Made by a program: the position numbers and the translations under genes. Positions 16,925 to 25,067 of a stretch of DNA of 49,519 nucleotides are shown here, one piece after another; the first letter of the stretch is position 1; each line of letters begins with the position of its first letter. The DNA lies in the IMG/VR virus record IMGVR_UViG_3300042564_003566, positions 1 to 49,519 of that record. The stretch is one strand, 5' to 3'. The stretch comes from a virus. Under the pieces are notes generated by a model, which was not told where the DNA came from, did no database searches, and saw only the letters and a list, made by a program, of their open reading frames with translations.

Positions 16925-18528
16925 GTGTCTAAGTAAGAAAATAATGTACGCCAGTTAGTCGATCTACGTCTATCTAGCTCGTCAAGATATATATGTAACT
17001 TTTTTATTGCATTTATATCATTTGTAGTGTGCTGTTTCAATAAACTTATCAGTCCCTGCATACGCGGAATTGCTTCTTGTTGATCCACTGTGTCCGTTGG
17101 CATCGCTGCCAAAATGCGCTCAGCATCATCTTTCCAGAGATCCCATGCAAAAATCTTAGGGTGTTGAAAAGATTCATTGGGAGAAACGAATTGAAAATAA
17201 TGTCCAATATGTTTATTCAGACTATAATATTTAATTTTTTCAATCAATTCTGGCATGGTCTTTATAGTCATTGATGTCACTGTTTGATTTACATTTAAAC
17301 GCAACCATGAACCTTGCTCGCTTGCCCAGGCAAACCGTTGTTCAAACTTTTCTAAATTTAATCCACTGCGAACATATTGTTGTTCAGGACCCCAACAATC
17401 AATACTGGCAGTTAAATCAAAACATCGTATATGTCCGCGACTTTGTAAATCTTTGATCCGACCAATGTATAGATCCCAGTATCTGTCTGGAACATTAAGA
17501 TTACTGAACACACATAATTCCAACTTAGGGTTGGGCCTATTTTCCAACACAGTTAGCACAGAATTCATTAATTCGTGTTGAATAAATGTTTCACCCCCCA
17601 ACAAATGTAACCTTACTAGGTTTTGTACATTTTTGTCTATCCAGGAAATAAATCGATCAAAATATTCCTGTGTTGCCGCAGTGGGGATAGTTACAACGGG
17701 GATTGAGACGCCGCCAAATCTAAAATCTCCAAATTTTTTGTTTTCTTGTTCAATTTTACTTGATAAGTCTCCTGAACAATAGATGCATGCTAGATTGCAA
17801 GTATTCTGGGCAAAAATTTCTATTATGCGGGGATTTACTCGTATAGCGGTAGGATCAGTTTCCAATTCAACGGGAGTAAGTCCTCGTATGCCCAGGTTAT
17901 GTTGACGATCGCTCCACCCTCCGGAATCTTCTATATCTCTGCAGTACTCGCACCCACCTTTGGGCCATTGGCCATTTAACATAAGTGTTCTATCAGCAAG
18001 TTTTTTTGGAGTATTGTGAAAATCGTCAAAATTTTCCAAGTTAAATGCCGTAGAATTAACTCTGTGACAACTGGCCGTGGACAATTTATTTAAAAATATT
18101 GTGCTCCAGGTCCATTTGCTTTGACATGCAGTAGCAGTGTCAATTGGAAATTTAATTCCCTGACTCAGATGTTGATTTGTAAATGTATCAATTTCTTTTT
18201 GAGTTGATATATTTGTTGTTTTTATTCCTTTTATATATTCGTGGTAGTCAGGCCAGTTTGGCCCAGCATTTAATTTGTAATCTGCAGGAGTCACATATAA
18301 ATTTAATTGTTCAACAGGGGAATCTTGATACCACTCATAAACAGTATTTGTTTGATTATATAATAGTTGGCTGTCAATTATTAATTGATTAATTTCTTGC
18401 TGTACTGATTGGTTGACTACATAATTTTCCAATAAAAAATCATCATATGTTGGCCAATCAGAACCTGATGCATTGGTGTAATCTTTGGCAGTGATATGTA
18501 ATTTAGGATTTATTTGTTTTGCGTTCAT
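16921..18528 (-). CDS. Radical SAM enzyme (class B) with tandem N-terminal WPxY repeats
   Basis: The radical SAM motif CNLACIYC is at 244-251, followed by LGGETFI in the SAM-contact position. The class B auxiliary set precedes it: CQSKW (135), SCHR (154) and CEYC (193-196), with the HNTPKK...R helix between. Unique to this paralog are two copies of a 43-residue unit at residues about 10-52 and 76-118, each with DY, Gly-x-x-WPxY and a terminal Gln-x-Glu-Ile helix. They could dock a partner or substrate. The gene is visibly more A+T-rich and Asn/Lys/Ile-rich than flanking genes, suggesting separate origin. It ends with LDRRRSTNWRTLF, the shared tail. ATGA-coupled on both sides. Confidence 0.88.
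   Translation of the reverse strand: MNAKQINPKLHITAKDYTNASGSDWPTYDDFLLENYVVNQSVQQEINQLIIDSQLLYNQTNTVYEWYQDSPVEQLNLYVTPADYKLNAGPNWPDYHEYIKGIKTTNISTQKEIDTFTNQHLSQGIKFPIDTATACQSKWTWSTIFLNKLSTASCHRVNSTAFNLENFDDFHNTPKKLADRTLMLNGQWPKGGCEYCRDIEDSGGWSDRQHNLGIRGLTPVELETDPTAIRVNPRIIEIFAQNTCNLACIYCSGDLSSKIEQENKKFGDFRFGGVSIPVVTIPTAATQEYFDRFISWIDKNVQNLVRLHLLGGETFIQHELMNSVLTVLENRPNPKLELCVFSNLNVPDRYWDLYIGRIKDLQSRGHIRCFDLTASIDCWGPEQQYVRSGLNLEKFEQRFAWASEQGSWLRLNVNQTVTSMTIKTMPELIEKIKYYSLNKHIGHYFQFVSPNESFQHPKIFAWDLWKDDAERILAAMPTDTVDQQEAIPRMQGLISLLKQHTTNDINAIKKLHIYLDELDRRRSTNWRTLFSYLDT
18175..18501 (-). repeat. Tandem 43-residue WPxY repeat within a radical SAM protein
   Basis: Residues 10-52 and 76-118 share (L)xxTxxDY, GxxWPxYxx(F/Y) and QxEI at matching distances. 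Protein-level duplication. The DNA copies have diverged. Confidence 0.6.
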
Positions 18529-20198
18529 TTCAATGCTGCCAATTCTGGAATAATTTTTAGTATATTTTCTTTTCTAATGTCGTCTAACTCGTGTGTCTTG
18601 CGCCAAAAAGTATCTATTAAGTGAGTGTTGTCTGTGGCCATCATAAAGGTGATAGCTGATTCAAATCCTTGTGTGGCTCGTTGCAGTGGATCTTGATCAC
18701 GTAGCCACATGATGTGATCGGAGTAAATTGTGCTTAACTCTTGTTTGTATTCTACAGGTGCAATATCTATTCTGTAATGTAGTGGATCTTGTAGTATGTT
18801 TATATTCAAATCTTGCGCACGAATCAATCCACGTTCTACCCAGTCTCTATGAAAATCTGGCAGGTGCCATGCATTCATTATGCTCAGCGTAGGGCTGATG
18901 TAAAAATCCACTTCTGGGCATATCTGCAACATTTCTTGGCGATTGCGTTCCACCACTGCCCAGTCTGTGCCTTTGCGAATATATTCTGCACGTGAACCTG
19001 AGTCATCGAGACTGGCACCCACTGCTACACTGTCAAAGTGCCGCCAATATTCAAACACACTTTTACCCTTGAGTTCAGTGTGTGTGAAGTTTGTGTTGTA
19101 GATCAATCGCACATCAAAACGTTTTCTACGTACTAGTTCTTCCAAGATGTTGTAGTGTTCTTCCATCAACAAAGGTTCGCCACCAGCAAAATAAATTTGC
19201 TCTACGTAGTCCAAATGCGGTTCTAACTGTTCCCACATGTCTGTTTCAGTGCTTCCTGCATAGTTTAACACTGTGTTACGATCCTTCCAATCACCGCCAG
19301 CTAATTTAGCTTGGTCCTGATACCACTGACTACTAAAGATATGACCACAACTGCGACATTTTAAATTACACAAGTTTGAAAAACGGATATCCCAGTATGT
19401 CATTTCAAACGGATTAGTTTCAAGTTTTTTAATTTGATGCCCGTGATGCTTGTTGGCCGACTTGCGTCCGCTAAAGAATCCATTGGCTTCTTGTTCGTAG
19501 CAACGACCACAGGTGGCATTTGGTGTTTCGTTTAACATATCCTCACGCAGTTGTTGCATGGGTGTATCAGTCCATATTTCTTCTAATGTGTTTTTACGAC
19601 AGTTGCCCACTTGTCCCGCACCCATTTCAGCATGACAACAAGGATATGCTTCGCCTGTGGGGTAGGCATGCAGATGTATCCAAGGGTATATGCAAAATGT
19701 TTTTGACTTAGTTAATAAAAATCGTTCATGATCTGTTAATGATTTTAAATCTATTTTAACAGGATCAGATGATCCATAACGATAAATTTTATTTTTAAAA
19801 GATGTACTATCGATTACATTCTTTTTAAATTTTCCGTCTGATTGAATCACAGTAATAAAATTCTGATCCTTATTAAGAATTTTTGCAAACTCATTATGGA
19901 TATTAAGATTAGTGGTTACAAGTACAACGAAAAAGTTTGATATATCTACAAAATTAAGAATTTCTTGTAAATTTTCTACAATGATGCCAGGTGACTGATC
20001 AGGATCAATATAAAAATCTTGCTGATGAGAAAACACTATACGTTGATTGTGTGCATAAGGGTCTTGGTGTAACTTCTTGCAAGCATGTTCTAACCAATTA
20101 CGACTCAAAGTAAAATCTTCAGTCCATTCAGTTAAATCTACTACTGCTAAAACATCAAACTCAGCTTTCAGTTGTTCTATGTGCTGTTCTATATTCAT
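18525..20198 (-). CDS. Radical SAM enzyme (class A) with about 165 extra N-terminal residues
   Basis: Auxiliary cysteines: CIYPW (169), YPCC (187-188) and CGRC (230-233), in a region that reads as a complete SPASM-like unit (GEAYPCC, GNCRKNTLEEIW, QLREDMLN). The core motif CNLKCRSC is at 277-284, followed by FAGGEPLL. Residues 1-165 are absent from most paralogs and are Asn/Lys/Ile-rich, with hydrophobic strands (FFVVLVTTNLNI). They look like a separate alpha/beta domain joined to the enzyme. Overall 557 residues. The tail DDIRKENILKIIPEL is the common C-terminal motif. Overlaps neighbours by 4 bases at each end. Confidence 0.9.
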   Translation of the reverse strand: MNIEQHIEQLKAEFDVLAVVDLTEWTEDFTLSRNWLEHACKKLHQDPYAHNQRIVFSHQQDFYIDPDQSPGIIVENLQEILNFVDISNFFVVLVTTNLNIHNEFAKILNKDQNFITVIQSDGKFKKNVIDSTSFKNKIYRYGSSDPVKIDLKSLTDHERFLLTKSKTFCIYPWIHLHAYPTGEAYPCCHAEMGAGQVGNCRKNTLEEIWTDTPMQQLREDMLNETPNATCGRCYEQEANGFFSGRKSANKHHGHQIKKLETNPFEMTYWDIRFSNLCNLKCRSCGHIFSSQWYQDQAKLAGGDWKDRNTVLNYAGSTETDMWEQLEPHLDYVEQIYFAGGEPLLMEEHYNILEELVRRKRFDVRLIYNTNFTHTELKGKSVFEYWRHFDSVAVGASLDDSGSRAEYIRKGTDWAVVERNRQEMLQICPEVDFYISPTLSIMNAWHLPDFHRDWVERGLIRAQDLNINILQDPLHYRIDIAPVEYKQELSTIYSDHIMWLRDQDPLQRATQGFESAITFMMATDNTHLIDTFWRKTHELDDIRKENILKIIPELAALK

Positions 20199-21532
20199 AA
20201 ATTATTATACCATTCGCTTATTTTAGAAAAGCACTTGTCAAAACTTTTGCCACGACGTTGATCGTATTGTGTGTAAAACTGTTTAAAGTCATTCAACAGT
20301 TTTGGCATTTCAAATGCTTCCGAGTGTGGAGTTTCAACAACATCTAAGTAATCAATTAGTCGTTGCACATGATTGACTTCATGTTCGTGCAAACAAGGAT
20401 TTTCACGATTGTGGAACAACCATGCTTCCAACTGCAAACGATAACCAGTACGTATATGGTCAGGTAATACCAAAGCACTCTGGAAACTAGGAAAGCGCAA
20501 GATGTTCAATGTAAAGTTCAGTTGATCACGCCCGTAACGTTGTTTTAAATTCAACATCAAGTTGAGGTGGTCCACAAGACTGTCCAGGCACAAGGCATTG
20601 ATGGTACACATCACATGCACTGCACTGACAAATCGACCTTCCAACAAAAACAATACATTGTTCAGCCATTGATCATAGTTCAGGCCATCTCTAATATACT
20701 CTGCTTGAGCAAATGTGGCTTCCATAGAGGTATATAGATCCACCTTGGGCAATGCAGCGATCGCCACTGCAAAGTCTTTCATCTTGTCCAAGTCAATGCC
20801 AAGATTTGAATTGATTGCTAACCGGGTGTTGCTACGTCCTTGATTGTTTTTAAACCATTCAATCAGTTGCCAGGTGTAGCCTGACATCAGCGGCTCACCG
20901 CCAGTTATTCGGAGTTCTTGCAGGGTGCGGTGGAGGTCTCGTTCCCACCAGTCAAAGAAGGCTTCCACATACGGATTAGTCTCACCGAATTTATAAAGTT
21001 GACTATTATCATGAGTGTGAGTAAAATGGTTCCTGCCATCGCTAACAAGTCCGATGTAGGGCCCATGTTTCCGGATGTCATTGACCCAAGTGGAACTAAA
21101 AGCAGGATTGCAATAAGAACAAGCAAATTGACAAGTGCGATCAAAACTAATTTCGAGAGTTCTAAGATTGACATCGTCTTGGACGGGAGTGTTAACAGCT
21201 TCATGCAAGGCCTCTATGGGATAAATTTTACTTTTGTACACACGGTCACTCACAGCGTCAGTGTGCATGTCTTCGATCTTCCAGCAGTATTCGCATCCAG
21301 CAGGGCGTTCACCAGCCAACATCTTGCGCCGGTCCGCTTTCTTCTCATCAGTATTGTGCAGCAGCCTAGAGTTGTTATTGACTTTATCAGCGTCAATCAA
21401 ATGGGCTGGCGGGTGATGGCAACTTGTGGTCTGCCCACTTCCTAACCAAATGGTAGCATTGTACCATTTCGCCGCACAAAAACTTGAGGACACAGGGTCC
21501 AACACTTGTTGTTTAAATTCTAAATCATTCAT
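20195..21532 (-). CDS. Radical SAM enzyme (class B)
   Basis: Core motif CQFACSYC at 134-141, then RITGGEPLM. N-terminal class B cysteines: FCAAKW (19), SCHHPP (38) and CEYC (80-83), with LLHNTDEKK and RKMLAGERP between. The CHxPP motif replaces the CC pair of class A. This is shared with the paralog at 22612. The C-terminus has DQRRGKSFDKCFSKI, the common basic tail. A SPASM-type auxiliary cluster is likely but the ligand set differs. Start overlaps the upstream transferase stop by 8 bases. Length 445. Substrate unknown. Confidence 0.88.
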   Translation of the reverse strand: MNDLEFKQQVLDPVSSSFCAAKWYNATIWLGSGQTTSCHHPPAHLIDADKVNNNSRLLHNTDEKKADRRKMLAGERPAGCEYCWKIEDMHTDAVSDRVYKSKIYPIEALHEAVNTPVQDDVNLRTLEISFDRTCQFACSYCNPAFSSTWVNDIRKHGPYIGLVSDGRNHFTHTHDNSQLYKFGETNPYVEAFFDWWERDLHRTLQELRITGGEPLMSGYTWQLIEWFKNNQGRSNTRLAINSNLGIDLDKMKDFAVAIAALPKVDLYTSMEATFAQAEYIRDGLNYDQWLNNVLFLLEGRFVSAVHVMCTINALCLDSLVDHLNLMLNLKQRYGRDQLNFTLNILRFPSFQSALVLPDHIRTGYRLQLEAWLFHNRENPCLHEHEVNHVQRLIDYLDVVETPHSEAFEMPKLLNDFKQFYTQYDQRRGKSFDKCFSKISEWYNNL

Positions 21533-22628
21533 TTATGTATTGGGTCAGTCTTTCAGGAAGTTCTGCACGTTCGCGAGCATTGTGTTCGCGAAGTTGTTGA
21601 TAGTTGTATTTACAAACGGATTCAGCGGCTTCCAAGAAACTGGCAGCACCATTATAACATATATCTGCCACAACGTCAACTATTCTGTCAGCACGATCTT
21701 TTGGATCATCAATCTGATCAAATGTTTCGTCAATCAAGTGCCTGAATGTTTGAAATCCTGCTGAATGTAAATCTCTATAGTATCCTCGGTTGGCTGCTAC
21801 CACAAACGGGTGACACATAATCATGGGTTTCCATATCTTCTCTGTACGGAATGTATAAGGGTAGTCAAATATGGTTTCTGTGACTACACTGAAGTACGTG
21901 TCAATGTAGGCGGCAGGGTTGACTTCGGCATCGCCCCAAGTGTTATCAAACAAATGATGTTTTACGAATCCTGCAGGCACTGTGTCCATGTTAGACAATG
22001 CACGATTAATTTCATAATGTTTAGGTAATAGTCGCACAGGTTCTGAGTTACCAGTTTGTAGTTGACTGGTCCAGGGCATTTCCACTCGATCATTGAGATT
22101 GGTCCACAGTGCTCGATCCAACAACTTGCGATCACGCATGACATCTATTAGATACTTGCGATGTGGGCGTAGTCGACCGTTGAGAAACAAAAAGTCATAA
22201 GGTTTGTTTTGTTTGTGATACACTTGTGGGTGCGATTCGTGCGCACGTAGATTTTCTAGGTACTCCACAATGTTGGAGAAGTAGCAGTCTGTCTTACAGT
22301 AACGCAAGCCGGGCTCCATGTCTCCGGATGTTAATAATAAAATTTCACCTCGGCAAACTTGTTCTTTGATGCGCAGGCGTGCGAGTTGCAACAGTATGGT
22401 TTCGCTGCCTTCTGCAGGATTTGAAAACACAATGCGCCCAGGATAATGCCTTGCCCATTCTGTTATTTCTGTCCAGTGGTTTTTTAATGTCACACGCCCA
22501 ACAATATACACATTGTTGGGATCAAGTACAATGTCAGAGTATTGCCAGAAGCTCTCATCTGCATACGGCTTGAGCAAGTCCCACACTTCGGCCCACTCAT
22601 CCACAATGATTTTACGATTGCCTAGCAT
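21525..22628 (-). CDS. Glycosyltransferase-like protein, TEKxxKP family (copy 3)
   Basis: Shares the C-terminal signature of the proteins at 7401 and 8548: SVVTETIFDYPYTFRTEKIWKP, then a hydrophobic strand (HPFVVAAN), YRDLHSAGFQTF and DETFD. The middle carries YDFLFLNGRLRPHRKYLIDVM, a segment seen in exostosin-like transferases. I place the start at ATG 22628, because GGAGG lies about 11 bases upstream and homologous strands begin there. An upstream ATG at 22709 would add 27 residues wholly inside the preceding radical SAM gene. This gives 367 residues. It is the only transferase of this type inside the radical SAM run, which ties those enzymes to glycan chemistry. Confidence 0.68.
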   Translation of the reverse strand: MLGNRKIIVDEWAEVWDLLKPYADESFWQYSDIVLDPNNVYIVGRVTLKNHWTEITEWARHYPGRIVFSNPAEGSETILLQLARLRIKEQVCRGEILLLTSGDMEPGLRYCKTDCYFSNIVEYLENLRAHESHPQVYHKQNKPYDFLFLNGRLRPHRKYLIDVMRDRKLLDRALWTNLNDRVEMPWTSQLQTGNSEPVRLLPKHYEINRALSNMDTVPAGFVKHHLFDNTWGDAEVNPAAYIDTYFSVVTETIFDYPYTFRTEKIWKPMIMCHPFVVAANRGYYRDLHSAGFQTFRHLIDETFDQIDDPKDRADRIVDVVADICYNGAASFLEAAESVCKYNYQQLREHNARERAELPERLTQYINE

Positions 22629-24009
22629 GGTATGCACACTCCTCCCACCATGCCCGCATCTCAGGAAATGTCGCCAAAAAGTTTGTGTCACGACGCTGAT
22701 CGTGTTCATTAAAGAAACGATAGAAGTCTGCTTTGGCTTGTGAGTGATCAGTTAACTGTGCTGATCGCATCCAGGCGATGTCACGATCCAGTCTGTGCAG
22801 TTCATAGTCCTTGAATCCTTTGAATGGTTCTTCTTCTGTTTCAATCTGTCTCACCATCCATGCCCACAACCATTCCAGTTTCTCTGCATAACTCTCAGGC
22901 AGTATCTGCAGGCTTTGCCACGCAGGTTCACGTAGCACGGGGGTATCGAACCACACACGTTGATAGTCCGTGCTGTATACTTTGCGCAAGCCCAGGATGC
23001 CAGCAAACAGTTTGTCCAGACTGGTCACACTGAGATTGTTCATTGTGATGATAAATGTCAAACTTGAGTAGTTGGGAACTTCTGTAAGAAACTGATTTAC
23101 TCGGTCCCACAATAAATCAAAGTCCAGGCCATGTCGCATATATTCTGCTTGAGCTCCCCACCCATCCAGGCTCACATACTGCATGAAGTGTTCAATGCGG
23201 CCATCACATATTTGTTTTACATACCCCAGGTACTTTTGCCATGACTTCTCATCTACTGAGAAGTTGCTTGTGACATTCAAATGTAGTTTAGGGCTAGGGT
23301 TCGCCAACACATAATCAAACACCCTATATGTGTTTTTGTCCATAAGTGGCTCACCACCGGTCATGCGGAAATGTTCTAAGTGAGGGTACAAGTCTGGCCA
23401 CCACTGCCAGAAGGCATCAACATAAGGGTTTGATTCTCGAACGGGAATAGCACGGCGACTGCCAGCAAAATGCTCAGGAGCATTATGAGGCACCAGGGTA
23501 GGATATGCTCCCAGTCGAGCGACTTCATCTGCCCATGAGCTACTAAACTGAGGGCTGCAATAACTACACCGCAGATTGCAAGCGTGATTAAAATTAACTT
23601 CAACATAACTGGGAATGACATTTTCCGCTCCTGTGCTGTTCTTTATTGATTCAAAATCCACTGCTGCCCAAGGCTCACCTGAGCGATAGTGTCGATCACT
23701 TAACTTGCCCTGGTCTTCCATGTTCCAGCAGTAAGAGCATTCTGTGGGCTTCTCACCTGCCAACATCATTCGGCGCTGTTGTTTTTTATAATTAGTATTG
23801 TGCAATGCTGACACATCTATTGCAATCTCTGCAGGATTGATTGGATGCAGTGGTGGATGGTAGCATGAGTTATTCATGCCTGTGGTCAAATGCAAGCTGA
23901 CCTGTTTCCACTTGGCCAAGCACAGTGCAGGACCTAGTTGATCGTGCATTTGTTCAGCAGAACTAAGAAACTTGCTCTTGTTGTTTACTGACTCGTTGCC
24001 CTTGTTCAT
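22612..24009 (-). CDS. Radical SAM enzyme (class B)
   Basis: Core motif CNLRCSYC at 144-151 followed by RMTGGEPLM. Auxiliary region before it: LCLAKW (30), SCYHPP (49), ALHNTNYKK and CSYC (91-94), the same class B order as at 20195. The VxLDGWGAQAEYMRHG segment lies where the other class B enzymes have an EYIR/YVRxGL motif. C-terminal tail DQRRDTNFLATFPEM. 465 residues, start coupled by ATGA to the upstream gene. The pair with 20195 separated by a transferase suggests duplication with intervening insertion. Confidence 0.9.
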   Translation of the reverse strand: MNKGNESVNNKSKFLSSAEQMHDQLGPALCLAKWKQVSLHLTTGMNNSCYHPPLHPINPAEIAIDVSALHNTNYKKQQRRMMLAGEKPTECSYCWNMEDQGKLSDRHYRSGEPWAAVDFESIKNSTGAENVIPSYVEVNFNHACNLRCSYCSPQFSSSWADEVARLGAYPTLVPHNAPEHFAGSRRAIPVRESNPYVDAFWQWWPDLYPHLEHFRMTGGEPLMDKNTYRVFDYVLANPSPKLHLNVTSNFSVDEKSWQKYLGYVKQICDGRIEHFMQYVSLDGWGAQAEYMRHGLDFDLLWDRVNQFLTEVPNYSSLTFIITMNNLSVTSLDKLFAGILGLRKVYSTDYQRVWFDTPVLREPAWQSLQILPESYAEKLEWLWAWMVRQIETEEEPFKGFKDYELHRLDRDIAWMRSAQLTDHSQAKADFYRFFNEHDQRRDTNFLATFPEMRAWWEECAYHARQS

Positions 24010-25061
24010 ATTAACTTCAATGCAGATTTTTTAAAAGGAAGAAAATCAAACAAACTTTCTCCTCTTATTTTGTCTAGTAATAGAGTTTGCATAACTGTGT
24101 CTCTGAACAAATATTGATTAACATTGTCATTTATTTGTGACCTCATATAATTGCATTTGTTTTCATCGTGATATATTTTTTCAATACTATCAACACACGC
24201 AATGGCTAAACTTTTAAGGTCATCAGGTATGGCTGATAACGTCAAACACTCAGGGTAATATAAGTCAGTTAAATTAACTGAAATTTTTTGATCTTTAAAA
24301 AATACCAGTAATTCTTCCAAGAACCATAAATTTAAAATACTCACAGTTGTACCAATATTTAATTTTACATTGTGAGGTTTTAACTCATTGATATTTTTAA
24401 TTACTGTGTCCCATGATCCACCTGACCGTATATGATTAAATTTTTCACCAACCGCATCAATACTGGCTGTAATTTGCACTGATTTAAAATTTTTCCAAAT
24501 ATCTAAAATGTTTTTGTCTTTAAATTTTAGTACTGACATATTCGAATTATACTGCAACTCAATGTTCTTGCTTAGACCTTGCAATACCAACTCTTCTAAT
24601 AGATCCCAATGTTCAAGGTTGATCAACGGTTCGCCGCCTGTGTAGTAAATGTGTTTTACACTTTCGTTAACAATAATTTTTTTATAATCAGTCAAAGGAA
24701 AATGTCTAATTGGATTAATTTCTCCAACTTCTTTAGCCCAAAGATTGCTATTATAAGGCCCGCATGACCTACATTTAAAATTACACAAATTTGTGTTTCT
24801 TATATCAACAAACTGAAATCCTAGATTGTCTTTCTTTCTACGATTAAATGATTGCCGATAACTTGGCAGTTTGTTTGCTTCTGCATCAACACAAACTTTG
24901 CACTCAATAGGAGGTTCAAATGTTTTTAAATCTTTAAATGGTTGGTTGTGAATCTCAGTGATATCTTTTCTATATGTGTGGGTTATTAGACAACATGGTG
25001 CTATCTTTCCATTTTCATAAAAAGTAACACCATGATCGATTGCTGCACATTGCCAAGTCAT
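24006..25061 (-). CDS. Radical SAM enzyme (class A, shortest copy)
   Basis: At 351 residues the most compact paralog. Auxiliary cysteines QCAAIDH (Cys5), APCC (23-24) and CKVC (54-57) precede the core CNFKCRSC at 93-100 and YTGGEPLI. The gene is conspicuously A+T-rich and encodes many Lys, Asn and Ile residues compared with neighbours on both sides, so it may have come from a different phage or host. C-terminal tail LDKIRGESLFDFLPF. A six-base gap to the upstream transferase is one of few small gaps in the run. Substrate unknown. Confidence 0.9.
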   Translation of the reverse strand: MTWQCAAIDHGVTFYENGKIAPCCLITHTYRKDITEIHNQPFKDLKTFEPPIECKVCVDAEANKLPSYRQSFNRRKKDNLGFQFVDIRNTNLCNFKCRSCGPYNSNLWAKEVGEINPIRHFPLTDYKKIIVNESVKHIYYTGGEPLINLEHWDLLEELVLQGLSKNIELQYNSNMSVLKFKDKNILDIWKNFKSVQITASIDAVGEKFNHIRSGGSWDTVIKNINELKPHNVKLNIGTTVSILNLWFLEELLVFFKDQKISVNLTDLYYPECLTLSAIPDDLKSLAIACVDSIEKIYHDENKCNYMRSQINDNVNQYLFRDTVMQTLLLDKIRGESLFDFLPFKKSALKLI

Positions 25062-25067
25062 ACAATA

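Noticed and set aside
20918-21445. 175-residue open frame on the plus strand
   Set aside because: Fully antisense to the radical SAM gene at 20195. No recognisable motif and no ribosome-binding context.
22629-22709. Longer N-terminus of the third TEKxxKP transferase
   Set aside because: Would overlap 98 bases of the radical SAM gene, while ATG 22628 has a GGAGG site.
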